A stretch of 64,000 bases of DNA from Burkholderiaceae bacterium (GCA_021166835.1 JAJPEN010000039.1:22696-86695); one strand, 5' to 3'. Positions 18,638 through 28,702 are shown, counted from the first letter of the stretch. Notes: generated by a model from the letters alone, not told the origin. A program made the numbers and translations.

Positions 18638-20305
18638 TTGAAGGCGCCACGCCGGCTGTCCGCGATGCCTGCCCCGATCGCCGTCGGCGCGACGGCAGCG
18701 GCGGGGAGCCTGCCTTCCGTTGACGATCCGCGTGCGCTGCGCACGCGTGCGGCGCGCCTCGTGCGCCGCATCGAGCGCGCCTTCGACCGCGCCTTCGGCG
18801 AGCAGGCGAATCCGCTGCGCCAGCTGGGCGGCCTGGCTTTCGACCTGTTCTGGCTGATTTCACTCACCGGCGCGTTCCTCTACATCTTCTACGACACGAG
18901 TGCCGACGGCGCCTACGCGTCGGTGCAGCGGATGGCCAGCGGCGCCGTGCCCGGCGGCGCCTTCATGCGCAGCCTGCACCGCTTCGCGTCCGATGCAATG
19001 GTCGTCGTCGTCGCCGCGCACCTGCTGCGCGAATGGGCGTACGGGCGCTATCGCGGCTTTCGCTGGTTCACCTGGCTTACCGGCGTGCCGACGCCGTGGC
19101 TGATCCTGGCCGTCGGCGGCATCGGCTACTGGCTCGTCTGGGACACGGTGGCGCTGTTCGTCGCCACGGCCGTCGCCGAGTGGTTCGGCGCGCTCCCGGG
19201 ATTCGATCCGGCGCTGGTTCGCAACTTCCTCGACCCCGGCGCGGTGTCCGACCGGCTGTTCTCGCTGCTGATCTTCCTGCACATCGGCATCTCGCTCGCG
19301 CTGCTGCTGGCAATGTGGCTGCACGTCAAGCGACTGACTCAGCCCTGCACCAACGCTTCGCGCGCCGTGCTGTTGGGCACGCTCGGCGCGCTGTCGGTCG
19401 CGTCCCTGTTCGCTTCGGCGCCATTGCCGCCGCCGGCCGACCCGATGAATCTGGGCGGCGAACTCGCGCTCGACTGGTTCTATCTCGCGCCGTTCGCCGG
19501 GCTGCAGTCGAGTTCGCCGTGGCTCGTCTGGGCGGTGATGGCTGCGCTCACGCTGCTCGGTGCAGCCGCGCCGTGGCTGACGCGGCGCGCCCGCGCGCGC
19601 GCGCCGGTGGCCGTCGTCGATCCCGACAACTGCAACGGATGCCAGCGCTGCTTCGCCGATTGTCCGTACGCGGCAATCGAGATGGCGCCGCATCCGAGTG
19701 GACGCGGGCAGATCGCGGTGGTCGATGCCGATCGCTGCGCGTCGTGCGGCATCTGCGCCGGCGCGTGTCCTTCGTCGATGCCGTTTCGCTCGGACGCGCG
19801 CCTGGTCACCGGCATCGACCTGCCGGACCTCGGCGTCGGCGCGTTGCGCGACGAATTGCAGGCCGGGCTCGAAGCGCACCGGGGACCGGCGCCGATCGTC
19901 GTCTTCGCGTGCAATCATGCGGCCACGCCGGCGACGGCCCCCGACGTCGTGCCGATCTCGCTGCCGTGCGCCGCGATGCTGGCGCCGTCCTTCGTCGACT
20001 ACGCGTTGCGCCAGGGCGCGCGCGGCGTCGCGGTCGCGTCGTGCCCGCCCGACGACTGCGAGTATCGTTTCGGCGCCCGCTGGACGGCGCAACGGCTTGC
20101 CGGCGAGCGCGAGCCCCGGTTGCGCGCGGCGGCCGAGCACCAGCGCGTCCGGCTGATCGAAGCAGCGCAAGAGGACTTGATCGCGCTACAGGCGCAACTG
20201 GCTCGTTTCCGGCACGATCTGGACGGCCTCGATCGGGTGCACACGCCGGCAGCGGTCGAGGTCGGGCTTTCCATGGAGAATCGCGATGGCGCAACAATCC
20301 ACTAG
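18638..20305 (+). CDS. Fusion: cytochrome b domain, 2[4Fe-4S] ferredoxin and MvhD/FlpD-like domain
   Basis: This 555-aa protein has three parts. The N-terminal 50-290 region is cytochrome b-like, with HRFASDAMVVVVAAHLLRE and HIGISLALLLAMWLH, clearly paralogous to the divergent fusion at 13114-15024. Residues about 330-385 hold two full [4Fe-4S] motifs, CNGCQRCFADCP and CASCGICAGACP. Residues about 420-490 resemble the MvhD/FlpD iron-sulfur subunit (FACNHA, LPCAAM, SCPPDDCEY), which in methanogens moves electrons between hydrogenase or formate dehydrogenase and heterodisulfide reductase. Its partners here are unknown. TTG 18638 has GGGAG 6 nt upstream. It sits between SenC and the second HCO subunit. 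Confidence 0.8.
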   Translation: MKAPRRLSAMPAPIAVGATAAAGSLPSVDDPRALRTRAARLVRRIERAFDRAFGEQANPLRQLGGLAFDLFWLISLTGAFLYIFYDTSADGAYASVQRMASGAVPGGAFMRSLHRFASDAMVVVVAAHLLREWAYGRYRGFRWFTWLTGVPTPWLILAVGGIGYWLVWDTVALFVATAVAEWFGALPGFDPALVRNFLDPGAVSDRLFSLLIFLHIGISLALLLAMWLHVKRLTQPCTNASRAVLLGTLGALSVASLFASAPLPPPADPMNLGGELALDWFYLAPFAGLQSSSPWLVWAVMAALTLLGAAAPWLTRRARARAPVAVVDPDNCNGCQRCFADCPYAAIEMAPHPSGRGQIAVVDADRCASCGICAGACPSSMPFRSDARLVTGIDLPDLGVGALRDELQAGLEAHRGPAPIVVFACNHAATPATAPDVVPISLPCAAMLAPSFVDYALRQGARGVAVASCPPDDCEYRFGARWTAQRLAGEREPRLRAAAEHQRVRLIEAAQEDLIALQAQLARFRHDLDGLDRVHTPAAVEVGLSMENRDGATIH

Positions 20306-20801
20306 TTCCGTTTTCCGCTGGGTCGGGCAGGCGATCCTGTACGCGGCGTTCGCCGCCTTCGTCGTCTATTTCTCCAGTTCGCCCACCTATCGCCACCTCG
20401 ATCCCGACGAGGGGCTGTTGCGGCTGTCCTTCCGCCACCCCGGCCAGGTCGCCACCGACTGCCGCAAGCGAACGCCGGAGGAGCTGGCCAAGCTGCCGCC
20501 GCAGTTGCGCGAGGAAATGGACTGCCAGCGCCGGCGCTCGCCGGTGCAGGTGCGTGTCGAGCTCGACGGCAAGCTGCTGTTCGACAAGGTCTACCAGCCG
20601 GCCGGCCTGCAGCGCGACGGCGCGGCCAGCGGCTACTTCCGCATGCCGATTCCGGTGGGCGAGCACGACGTGCGCGTACAGCTCAACGACGACGTACGCG
20701 TGAAGGGCTTCAACCACGAGAACGAACGCAGCGTCGACGTGAAGCCCGGACAGGTGGTGCTGATCGACTTCGTCGAGAACCAGGGAGTGGTGATCCGATG
20801 A
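20286..20801 (+). CDS. Membrane-anchored protein of unknown function
   Basis: This 171-aa protein has one N-terminal transmembrane helix (about 10-28). The rest is a periplasmic domain rich in beta-strand residues, with two Cys in the first half (ATDCRK and EEMDCQRR) and a C-terminal strand PGQVVLIDFVENQGVVI. There is no CxxCH, CuA or other cofactor motif. I do not recognise it. It overlaps the preceding gene by 20 bp and the following oxidase-like subunit by 4 bp, so it is probably an accessory or assembly subunit of that complex. Confidence 0.7.
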   Translation: MAQQSTSSVFRWVGQAILYAAFAAFVVYFSSSPTYRHLDPDEGLLRLSFRHPGQVATDCRKRTPEELAKLPPQLREEMDCQRRRSPVQVRVELDGKLLFDKVYQPAGLQRDGAASGYFRMPIPVGEHDVRVQLNDDVRVKGFNHENERSVDVKPGQVVLIDFVENQGVVIR

Positions 20802-22276
20802 CGCGGGAAGCGCTGCTGCGCGGCCGCCCGACCTTCCTCGGGCGCGCGTTCGCGCGCACCGACGACCGCTTCGATCTCGCGGTTCCTTCCACCGAGCAGC
20901 GCACGATCGCCACCGGGTGGCTGTTCCTCGGCGTGGCTGCGCTGATCGGTGCCGGCCTGTTCTCGATCCTGCTGGTGCTCGCGCGCACGCCGTACATCGC
21001 GAAACTCATCCCCGGCGTCGATTTCTTCCACGTCGCGCTCGTCGTGCACGTGGACCTGTCGGTGCTCGTCTGGTTCGTCTCGATGGCCGGCATGCTGTGG
21101 ACGATCGACACCTCGCCGCGCTACATCGGTCTGGGCTGGTTCGCGCTCGCCGTCACCGCGATCGGCACGCTGTTCCTGGCGGTGGCGCCGTTCACCGGCG
21201 TGGCGGTGCCGGTGATGTCGAACTACGTGCCGGTGCTGCTGAACGACACGTTCCTCTACGGCCTGTGCGTGTTCGGCATCGGCTTCCTGCTGCTCACGTT
21301 GCGCTCCTTCGTCGCGCCGGCGCGCATGAGCCTGCGCATGGACGGCACCGACGCGTTGCGCTTCGGCCTGAAGGCGGCGGCGGTGTCGAGCGCCTTCGCG
21401 TTGCTGGCGATGGCCTGGTCGATCATCGAGGTGCCGCGCGAGCTCGACCCGAAGACGTATTACGAGCTGCTGTTCTGGGGCCCGGGCCACGTCGTGCAGT
21501 TCACCTGGACGCTGCTGATGCTCGTCGCCTGGGGCTGGCTCGCCACGCTGGTCGGCGCACCGTTGCCGCTCAGTCCGCGCGTGGTCGCGCTGCTCTACGC
21601 GATCGGCCTGCTGCCGGTTTTCTTCGTGCCGCCGATCTACCTGAACTGGACGATCCTCTCGGTCGAGCATCACAGGATGATGACCTGGCTGATGCGCTTC
21701 GGCGGCGGCCTGGCGATCCTGCCGATGGCGCTCGCGCTGGCGGTGGCGCTGTCGCGCAGCGCGCCGAAGAACGGGACGAATCGGCCGCTGCGCGCGGCGT
21801 TGATCACGTCGCTGCTGCTGTTCACCGTGGGCGGGGGCATCGGCTTCCTGATCCAGGGGTCCGACGTGCGCGTGCCGGCGCATTACCACGGCTCGATCGT
21901 CGGCGTGACGCTCGCGCTGATGGGCCTGGCCTATGCGCTGCTGCCGCGGCTGGGCTTTCGCGCGCCGCAGGGTCGAGTCGCGAACTGGCAGCCGTGGCTG
22001 TACGGCGCGGGGCAGTTGCTGCACATCCTCGGTCTCGTCTGGTCGGGCGGCTACGGCGTGCAGCGCAAGGTCGCGGGCGCCGAGCAGGCGCTGCGCACGC
22101 CGCAGGAGGTCTTCGGCATGGGCGTGATGGGGCTGGGCGGGGCAATCGCGATCGTCGGCGGACTGCTCTTCATCTGGGTCGTGCTGGCTGCCGTGCGGGG
22201 CGGGCGCGCGCCGCACGGCGGCAACGCCGCCGCGAGCGGCGTCTGCGCCGGACCCGACGTCGCGCGCGAACCGTGA
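20798..22276 (+). CDS. Second, divergent heme-copper oxidase-type subunit I
   Basis: This 492-aa protein has about 12 helices. Candidate metal ligands are His84 (VVHVDLS; His78 nearby), His231 (GPGHVVQF), His291-His292 (VEHHRMM), and His362 and His364 (PAHYHGS). The helix VI motif is HVVQF: Phe replaces the crosslinked Tyr and there is no Glu. The spacing from His231 to the His pair is 60 residues, about 10 more than usual, so a loop is inserted. It is only distantly like the subunit I at 16061. No CuA or cytochrome c subunit is encoded with it; its neighbours are the 171-aa protein and the Fe-S/cytochrome b fusion. It could be a divergent NO reductase or another HCO with an unusual donor. 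Confidence 0.75.
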   Translation: MTREALLRGRPTFLGRAFARTDDRFDLAVPSTEQRTIATGWLFLGVAALIGAGLFSILLVLARTPYIAKLIPGVDFFHVALVVHVDLSVLVWFVSMAGMLWTIDTSPRYIGLGWFALAVTAIGTLFLAVAPFTGVAVPVMSNYVPVLLNDTFLYGLCVFGIGFLLLTLRSFVAPARMSLRMDGTDALRFGLKAAAVSSAFALLAMAWSIIEVPRELDPKTYYELLFWGPGHVVQFTWTLLMLVAWGWLATLVGAPLPLSPRVVALLYAIGLLPVFFVPPIYLNWTILSVEHHRMMTWLMRFGGGLAILPMALALAVALSRSAPKNGTNRPLRAALITSLLLFTVGGGIGFLIQGSDVRVPAHYHGSIVGVTLALMGLAYALLPRLGFRAPQGRVANWQPWLYGAGQLLHILGLVWSGGYGVQRKVAGAEQALRTPQEVFGMGVMGLGGAIAIVGGLLFIWVVLAAVRGGRAPHGGNAAASGVCAGPDVAREP

Positions 22277-23286
22277 TCCGCTGGCTGGCGATCGTCGCCT
22301 GCGTACTCACCGTCTGCATCACCGCATCGAGCGCCTTCATCCGCCATTCGCAGGCCGGGCTCGGCTGTGCGGACTGGCCCGATGGCGAATGCGTGGCGGG
22401 CCTGCGGGCGGCGAAGGTCGATGCGCGCCCCACAGGGTCGATCGACGCGCAACCGGCCGCGCTACCCGGTGTACGCACCGCGCGCGCGTTGCATCGCGTG
22501 AGCGCGATGCTCGTCGGCGTGCTCGTGTTGCTGGTCGCGGTATTCGGTTGGTCGTCGATGCGCTTCGGCGCCCGCGTCGCACTCGCGATCGCGCTTGTCG
22601 ACACGGCGTTCCTCGCCTGGCTGGGGCGCTTCACGCCGCATCCGGTTCCGCTGGTGACCATCGCCAACCTGGTCGGCGGCATTGCGCTGGCGGCGGCCTT
22701 CGCATGGATCGCGGCGTCGCGTCGCGCGCCCATCCGGCCGGGCACCAGCGCGGCGACCTCCGCGTCGGACACTGCTGCCAACGGCGCTGCCCCGGGTACG
22801 ACGATCGACGTCGCTGCCCCGGCTACGACGGTCACCGTCGTCGCGCTCGCGCTGCTGGCAGCCGCCGCCTGGATCGGAACGATGATCGGAGCGCACGATG
22901 CGATCGGCATCTGCGAGGGCGCGCGCTGCGCGGGGTCGCTGCGCCTGGACGCCGGCACGCTCGATGCGTTCCGCCCGGCGGCTTCGATCGATGCGGCAGC
23001 CGCGCGCGGACTGCATTGGCTGCACCGGATCGTCGGCGCCGCCTTCGCGATCGCCGTCCTCGTCGTCGCCTGGCGAGCGCATCGCAACGGTGCGTCGCGT
23101 GCGGCGATCCTGCTCGTCCTGCTGCTCGTCGCGCAGATCGCCGCGGGAGTCGACACGACGATCGGCGTATGGCCGCTCGCCACCACGACGCTGCACAACG
23201 CAATGGCCACGCTGCTGGCCGTCGCGCTGGCCGCACTTGCGGCGCGAGGTCGATACGGGCTCGGCGACGAGCGCTCGCGCCGATAG
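22273..23286 (+). CDS. CtaA/COX15-like heme A synthase
   Basis: This 337-aa protein has eight or so helices. It carries the family signature near the N-terminus, SQAGLGCADWPDGEC (first Cys pair), and a second pair in GICEGARCAG. Heme-ligand His appear in ALHRVSAML, GLHWLHRIVG and TTLHNAMA. CtaA oxidises heme O to heme A for oxidases. An Ala/Thr-rich linker (about 155-190) with a short internal repeat separates the halves. The GTG overlaps the preceding stop (GTGA). No heme O synthase (CtaB) is present nearby. The last gene of the operon, it suggests that one of the two HCO subunits carries heme A. Confidence 0.8.
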   Translation: MIRWLAIVACVLTVCITASSAFIRHSQAGLGCADWPDGECVAGLRAAKVDARPTGSIDAQPAALPGVRTARALHRVSAMLVGVLVLLVAVFGWSSMRFGARVALAIALVDTAFLAWLGRFTPHPVPLVTIANLVGGIALAAAFAWIAASRRAPIRPGTSAATSASDTAANGAAPGTTIDVAAPATTVTVVALALLAAAAWIGTMIGAHDAIGICEGARCAGSLRLDAGTLDAFRPAASIDAAAARGLHWLHRIVGAAFAIAVLVVAWRAHRNGASRAAILLVLLLVAQIAAGVDTTIGVWPLATTTLHNAMATLLAVALAALAARGRYGLGDERSRR

Positions 23287-23337
23287 GCGCGCGCGACGCG
23301 CGCTCGCGTCGCTCGTCGCGCCACCAGCGCATCCGCT

Positions 23338-24336
23338 TCAGCTTTGCGCGCTGGCCAGCGGTTCGTCGCGCCCGAGTCGTGCGCTGCGGCTCGAGATGCG
23401 GAACGGCTCAGGGGCATCGGGCTCGACGTCGATGCGCACCCAGCGATCGACGAAGGGCGATCCGTAGCTCTCGACGCGCAGCAGCTTGCGCGTGATTCTT
23501 TCGACGCGGTGGCGATGCGTGTCGCCGTGCAGGAGCAGCGTCGGGCCGGCGAAGCCGTCGCTGGCGGCGCGCAGCAGCGAACGGAACGGCCGGTAGCCGT
23601 CGGTGCCGAATCGGTCCGTGGCGCCGAATCGCGGATTGGCATGCACGGCGACGACGACGGCCGCCGCACGCTCCTCGGCCGCGAGGCGATAGCTGTCGCG
23701 CAGCCACTGTGCGTTCGCCTGCAGGCGCTGCTCGCGGTCACCGGGTCCGAGCCCGGCGGCGTCCAGCCCGTCGTTGCTGCCCGGCAGGTTCAGCGTCGCG
23801 AAGCGTACGCCGCCATGTCGCCAGCGCCGGTTCTCCGGCAACCCGCCGGTGTAGCGGTCGCTTTGGCGTTCGAAGCCGTCGAGCACCGACGGGCCGGACG
23901 TCGACACGGGCGAGGGCGACGATGCCGGCGCCATCGCGCCGAATGCGCGCCGGCGAAGCCAGTCGAGCCGCTCGCGCGGGTCGAAGCCGCCGGCACGCGC
24001 GCGGCCGCAGTCGGTCCATTCGTTGTCGCCGGGGACGTAGGCCAGCGGCACCGGGCTGGCTGCCAGCAGCGCGAGCCGGCGCTCGAGCAGCGAGTCGCTG
24101 CAGGGCTCCCAGCTCGCCTTGATGTCGCCGACGTGCAGCGCGAACGCGAGGTCCGCATCGAAGGACGCGAACACCGCCTCGAGCACCCGCACTTCGAGCG
24201 CGTTGTACGGCACGTCGCCGATCAACGCGAAGGCGAACGCATTCGTGTCGCGCGCTCGTGCATGCGCGCTTGCGGGCAGCATCGCGCAGGCGACGACACC
24301 GCCGGCGGCGAGCAGCGCGCGACGGTGCGAGTTCAT
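23338..24336 (-). CDS. Exported metallophosphoesterase (calcineurin-like)
   Basis: This 332-aa protein starts with [20 protein letters not shown], a signal peptide with twin Arg, and a probable cut after AHA; it is exported, possibly by Tat. The dinuclear metal motifs are present: [33 protein letters not shown] and [11 protein letters not shown]. The substrate is unknown. Its ATG overlaps the mutS stop (ATGA), so it is read from the mutS transcript. It converges on the ctaA-like gene. Confidence 0.8.
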   Translation of the reverse strand: MNSHRRALLAAGGVVACAMLPASAHARARDTNAFAFALIGDVPYNALEVRVLEAVFASFDADLAFALHVGDIKASWEPCSDSLLERRLALLAASPVPLAYVPGDNEWTDCGRARAGGFDPRERLDWLRRRAFGAMAPASSPSPVSTSGPSVLDGFERQSDRYTGGLPENRRWRHGGVRFATLNLPGSNDGLDAAGLGPGDREQRLQANAQWLRDSYRLAAEERAAAVVVAVHANPRFGATDRFGTDGYRPFRSLLRAASDGFAGPTLLLHGDTHRHRVERITRKLLRVESYGSPFVDRWVRIDVEPDAPEPFRISSRSARLGRDEPLASAQS

Positions 24337-27080
24337 TCGCGCGGCCGTCGGCCGGCGAGCCGGTCGTGCAAGGCGTACAGCAGGTCCAGCGCGTCGCGCG
24401 CGCTCAGCGCGTCCGGATCGAGATCGCCAAGGCGCGCGAGGACTTCGGCGCGCGCGTCGTCGGCCGCCGCCGACGGCGACTCGATGCCGAGGCCGGTTTC
24501 GGCTTCGACGACGCCCGCCGATGCGGCGCCGCCCACCTCGTCCGCGGGAGCGGCGTCCGGTGCAGCAGCGGCAGCGGCGTCGGTCGCGAAGGCGAACAGA
24601 TCGAGTTGCGACTGCTGCGCGCGCGCGTGCGCCTCCAGCTCGCCGAGCATCCGCTCGGCGGCGCGCACCACCGGCTGCGGCACGCCGGCCAGACGTGCGA
24701 CCTGCAGGCCGTAGCTGCGGTTCGCCGGCCCGTCGCGCAATGCGTGCAGGAAGACGATGCCGCCGCGGTGCTCGGCCGCCGCCAGGTGCAGGTTGACCGC
24801 CTGCGCGTGGCGCTCGCTCAGCCGCGTGAGCTCGAAATAGTGCGTGGCAAAGAGCGTAAGGGACCGGTTGTGCGCGAGCAGGCGCGCAGCAATCGCATGC
24901 GCGAGCGCCAGTCCGTCGAAGGTCGAGGTGCCGCGGCCGATCTCGTCCATCAGCACGAGCGAGCGGTCGGTGGCGGCGTGCAGGATCGCCGCTGCCTCGG
25001 TCATCTCGACCATGAACGTGGAGCGTCCGCCGGCCAGGTCGTCGGAGGCGCCGACCCGGGTGAAGATGCGATCGAGCGGCCCCAGTTCGCAGTCGTCGGC
25101 CGGCACGAAGCTGCCGCAATAGCCGAGCAGCGCGATCAGTGCCACCGAGCGCATGTACGTCGACTTGCCGCCCATGTTCGGCCCGGTGATCAGCAGCATG
25201 CGCCGGCTGTCGCGCATCACGCAGTCGTTCGGCACGTACTGCTCGATCGCCGCCTCGACCAGCGGGTGGCGGCCTGCGCGGATCTCGATTCCGGGCAGCG
25301 AGCCGAAGCGCGGTCGCACCCAGCGCAGCGTGCGCGCGCGCTCGGCCAGCGTGGCGAGTACGTCGAGTTGCGCGATCGCGCGGCCTGCCTGCTGCCAGTC
25401 GCGCACCGCGGGTTCGAGCGACTCGACCAGCGCGTCGTACAACGAGCGCTCGAGCGCGAGCGCGCGCTCGCGCGCCGACAGCGCCTTGTCCTCGAAGGCC
25501 TTCAGCTCCGGCGTGATGTAGCGCTCGGCGTTCTTCAGCGTCTGCCGGCGGCGATAGTCGTCGGGCACGCGCGCCGACTGCCCGCGCGTGACCTCGATGT
25601 AGTAGCCGTGAACGCCGTTGTAGCCGACGCGCAGGTTCGCGATGCCGGTGCGCTCGCGCTCGCGCAGCTCCATCGCGGCGAGCAGGGCGTCGCCGTCGCG
25701 ATCGATTGCGCGCAACTCGTCGAGCGTGCCGTCGAAGCCGTCGCGCAGCACGCCTCCGTCACGCGCCTGGACCGCCGGCTCATCGAGCAGCGCGGCCGCG
25801 ATCGGCTCCCAGGCCGAGGGCGCCAGGTCGAGCGCCTGCAGGGCCTGGCGAAACGACTCGCCGTCGAGTGCGGCGATCGCCTGCCGCACGCTCTGCAGCA
25901 CCGGAACCGCATCGCGCAGCGCTGCCAGTTCGCGCGGGCGCACCGAGCCAAGCGCGATGCGCGTGGCCACGCGTTCGAGGTCGGGCAGCGCGCGCAGTTG
26001 CGTGAGCAGCGCTTCGTAGCCGGGCGACGAATCGAGCAGCAGCTGCACGCAATGTTGCCGCTGCTGCGCCACCTGCTGGTGGCGCGGCGGTTCGAGTAGC
26101 CAACGGCGCAGCAGCCGCGCGCCGGCGCTCGTTGCGCAGCGGTCGAGCAGGCGCAGCAGCGTCGGACCGTCGTCGCCGCGCAAGCTCTCGACGATCTCGA
26201 GATTGCGCCGCGCGACGCTGTCGACGACGACGAACGCGTCGCCGTCGAAGACACGCAGGCCTTGCAGGTGCGACGGCGTGCGACCCTGCGTGCGTTCGAC
26301 GTGCTCGACGAGCGCGCCGGCCGCACCGACCGCCGCGTCGAGCTCCTGCGCACCGAAGCCGGCCAGATCGTGCGTACCGAAAAGCTCGCACAGCCGCCGT
26401 TGTGCGCGTCGCGCGTCGAACTGCCATGCGGGGGCGTGCGCGACCGCGGCGGTGTCGATCACTCCCTGCGCCTGCAGCGCCGCCGTCAGCGATGCGGGCA
26501 GCTGCGCGCCTTCGGCGAGCAGCAGTTCGGCCGGGCGCAGCCGGTCGAACTCGCGCGCGAGCGTCTGCGCATCGGCTTCGGCGAGCCAGCACTCGCCGCT
26601 CGACAAGACCATCCACGCCGCGCCGATGCGCGCGCCCGCGGCTGGCGACAACGCGAGCAAGACGGTGTCGTCGCGCTCCGGCAGCAGTTGCGCGTCGGTG
26701 ACGGTGCCCGGCGTCACGATGCGCACGACCTTGCGCTCGACCGGGCCCTTCGCGCTCGCCGGGTCGCCGATCTGTTCGCAAACCGCCACCGATTCGCCCA
26801 GCCGCACCAGCCGCGCGAGGTACTGCTCGACCGAGTGCACCGGCACGCCGGCCATCGGGATCGGTACGCCGGCGGAGGTGCCGCGCTTGGTCAGCGTGAT
26901 TCCGAGCAGGCGCGACGCGCGCTCGGCGTCCGCATGGAAGAGCTCGTAGAAGTCGCCCATCCGGTAGAGGAGCAGCCGCGATGCGTGCTCGCTCTTGATG
27001 CGCAGGTACTGCTGCATCATCGGGGTATGGGCCGAGATGTCGATCGATCGAAGATCCTTGTCGGTGCCGGGGTCCTGCAT
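24333..27080 (-). CDS. mutS: DNA mismatch repair protein MutS
   Basis: MutS (915 aa; E. coli 853) binds mismatches as a dimer and recruits MutL. The mismatch-contact Phe motif is present in the N-terminal domain ([13 protein letters not shown], GxFYE type). The ATPase follows with Walker [14 protein letters not shown] (about residue 632), SFMVEM-like STFMVEMTE, Walker [17 protein letters not shown] and the downstream His in ATHYFELT. The extra length lies mainly in an Ala-rich C-terminal segment (about 845-875). The ATG at 27080 gives a short extension before MMQQYLRIK. Confidence 0.96.
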   Translation of the reverse strand: MQDPGTDKDLRSIDISAHTPMMQQYLRIKSEHASRLLLYRMGDFYELFHADAERASRLLGITLTKRGTSAGVPIPMAGVPVHSVEQYLARLVRLGESVAVCEQIGDPASAKGPVERKVVRIVTPGTVTDAQLLPERDDTVLLALSPAAGARIGAAWMVLSSGECWLAEADAQTLAREFDRLRPAELLLAEGAQLPASLTAALQAQGVIDTAAVAHAPAWQFDARRAQRRLCELFGTHDLAGFGAQELDAAVGAAGALVEHVERTQGRTPSHLQGLRVFDGDAFVVVDSVARRNLEIVESLRGDDGPTLLRLLDRCATSAGARLLRRWLLEPPRHQQVAQQRQHCVQLLLDSSPGYEALLTQLRALPDLERVATRIALGSVRPRELAALRDAVPVLQSVRQAIAALDGESFRQALQALDLAPSAWEPIAAALLDEPAVQARDGGVLRDGFDGTLDELRAIDRDGDALLAAMELRERERTGIANLRVGYNGVHGYYIEVTRGQSARVPDDYRRRQTLKNAERYITPELKAFEDKALSARERALALERSLYDALVESLEPAVRDWQQAGRAIAQLDVLATLAERARTLRWVRPRFGSLPGIEIRAGRHPLVEAAIEQYVPNDCVMRDSRRMLLITGPNMGGKSTYMRSVALIALLGYCGSFVPADDCELGPLDRIFTRVGASDDLAGGRSTFMVEMTEAAAILHAATDRSLVLMDEIGRGTSTFDGLALAHAIAARLLAHNRSLTLFATHYFELTRLSERHAQAVNLHLAAAEHRGGIVFLHALRDGPANRSYGLQVARLAGVPQPVVRAAERMLGELEAHARAQQSQLDLFAFATDAAAAAAPDAAPADEVGGAASAGVVEAETGLGIESPSAAADDARAEVLARLGDLDPDALSARDALDLLYALHDRLAGRRPRE

Positions 27081-27177
27081 TCGGTCGCGTCCTGCCGTTT
27101 CACGATTCGGCCTTCCGCGACGATAGCGGCTTTCGCGGCCGTCGACGCGGCGGGCGCGTCGACGGCCCGAAGCGCGT

Positions 27178-28236
27178 TCATATCCGTGCTTCGAAGACCA
27201 TGTTGAACGGTGTCTGCGTCGTGCGTCGGAACTGTCCGAAGCCGGCCTGCTCGGCGACGCTGCGCAGCCGGCTTTCGCCGGCCTGCGCGCCCAGTCCGAG
27301 GCCGACCTCCTGCGACAGCGAGCAGGGGGTGCAGATCATCGTCGAGGCGCAATAGTAGACGCGGCCCACCGGATTGAGGTTCTCCTGCACCGTGTCTCCG
27401 GCGAAGGGCTCGACGAGCAGCCAGCTGCCGTCGTCGGCCATCGTCTCGCGGACGTGCCGGGCGACGCCGACCGGATCGCCCATGTCGTGCAGCGAATCGA
27501 AGAACGCGACGAGGTCGAATTTCCGGGCGGGAAAGTCCTTCGCGCCGGCCTTCTCGAAATGCACCCGATCGGCGACGCCGGCTTCGTCGGCGCGCTGCTC
27601 GGCCGCCTCGATCGACTGCGGGTGGTAGTCGTAGCCGAAGAACTCCGACTTCGGAAAGGCCTTGGCCATCAGCACGGTCGACGCTCCGTGGCCGCAACCG
27701 ATGTCGGCGACGCGCGCGCCTTCGCGCAACTTCGCATCGACGCCGGTGAGCGTCGGAATCCACTCGTCGACGAGGTGCGCGTTGTACCCCGGCCGGAAGA
27801 AGCGCTCGGTGCCGGAGAACAGGGCCGGATGATGCTCGTGCCAGCCGAGGCCGCTGCCGGAGGTGAACGCGCGCTCGAGCTTGTCGATGTCGTGCACCAG
27901 CGAGGTGAAGATCTCGAAGCCGCCGCACAGGAAGGCCGGGCTGTTCTCGTCGACGAAGATCGCCGCCGATTCCTCGGACATCGAATAGCTCTCGTCGGCG
28001 GCGTCGTAGTCGATGTAGCCGCTGGCGGCCATCGCGTTGAGCCACTCGCGCGCATAGCGCTCACGCACGCCGGTGCGCTCGGCGAGCGACTCGGGCGTAG
28101 TGGGGCCTGCTCCGGCGAGCGCGCGGAACAGGCCGAGACGGTCTCCGAGGATCACCAGCGGCGCGCTCGCGATCGCGCCGAACTCGCCGACCATCTTGCC
28201 CATCAGCGCATCGAGCCGATTCGCATCTATTGCCAT
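27178..28236 (-). CDS. Class I SAM-dependent methyltransferase with N-terminal winged helix
   Basis: This 352-aa protein has an N-terminal winged-helix dimerisation-type domain (residues 1-90, [21 protein letters not shown]). A Rossmann methyltransferase core follows with motif [17 protein letters not shown] (about 177-192), then [12 protein letters not shown] and [16 protein letters not shown]. This is the build of small-molecule O-methyltransferase-like enzymes. The substrate is unknown. It is monocistronic by spacing: 97 bp to mutS and 152 bp to the next gene. Confidence 0.8.
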   Translation of the reverse strand: MAIDANRLDALMGKMVGEFGAIASAPLVILGDRLGLFRALAGAGPTTPESLAERTGVRERYAREWLNAMAASGYIDYDAADESYSMSEESAAIFVDENSPAFLCGGFEIFTSLVHDIDKLERAFTSGSGLGWHEHHPALFSGTERFFRPGYNAHLVDEWIPTLTGVDAKLREGARVADIGCGHGASTVLMAKAFPKSEFFGYDYHPQSIEAAEQRADEAGVADRVHFEKAGAKDFPARKFDLVAFFDSLHDMGDPVGVARHVRETMADDGSWLLVEPFAGDTVQENLNPVGRVYYCASTMICTPCSLSQEVGLGLGAQAGESRLRSVAEQAGFGQFRRTTQTPFNMVFEARI

Positions 28237-28388
28237 GGCTGCCTCCTTCGGTGCATCCGGGCTCGGGTCGGAGCGGCGCCACGGGATGCGGCGCAGGGCT
28301 CCGACGCCGCGAAGGCAGTGTACGGCGGCGGTAAGACGCTTATTGCAAGCAGATTCTGGCGGCGAGGACTTCGCCGCTGCGCGCCGGA

Positions 28389-28613
28389 TCAGCGCTGGTA
28401 GTGCTCCACCGTGCGGACGTCACGCGCCGTTGCCTGGTCCGGGTTCTCGCCGAATTCGCGCAGCGCCCGACGCTGGCGCAGCAGGTCCCAGCACTGGTCG
28501 AGTTGCTCGTCGAGTTCGTGCAGGCGCGCCTCGTGCGGGACAGGGTCGCGCAGCAGCCGCCGCTCCTCTTCGACGAGTTCGGTCACGTGTTGCAGGATGG
28601 TTCGGTCTTCCAT
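28389..28613 (-). CDS. DUF2630 family protein
   Basis: This 74-aa protein starts MEDRTILQHVTELVEEERRL and ends near ENPDQATARDVRTVEHYQR. The pattern matches the small, all-helical DUF2630 family, whose members have no known function. The ATG at 28613 has a perfect AGGAGG 8 nt upstream. A longer frame upstream exists but lacks support. It is rich in Glu and Arg and is soluble. Confidence 0.75.
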   Translation of the reverse strand: MEDRTILQHVTELVEEERRLLRDPVPHEARLHELDEQLDQCWDLLRQRRALREFGENPDQATARDVRTVEHYQR

Positions 28614-28674
28614 GGCTTTCGACCTCCTTGTCGTGCCGTGCCGGGATCGGCCAGTTTCAGCAAGCAAGATGCGA

Positions 28675-28702
28675 CCCCGGCCGCACGCGAACGCGGCCGG
28701 GG
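28675..28702 (-). terminator. Strong hairpin downstream of rnk-like gene
   Basis: CCCCGGCCGC (28675-28684) pairs perfectly with GCGGCCGGGG (28693-28702) round an 8-nt loop. It lies 53 bp after the rnk-like stop on the minus strand. No clear U tract is visible. Confidence 0.5.

Noticed and set aside
22740..22850. Short repeated motif in the CtaA-like gene as a regulatory repeat
   Set aside because: It codes for an Ala/Thr-rich linker in frame; two imperfect copies are best explained by codon-level duplication.
24336..25119. N-terminal extension of the metallophosphoesterase over mutS
   Set aside because: The frame is open, but the extension has no conserved sequence, overlaps mutS and hides a good signal peptide starting at 24336.
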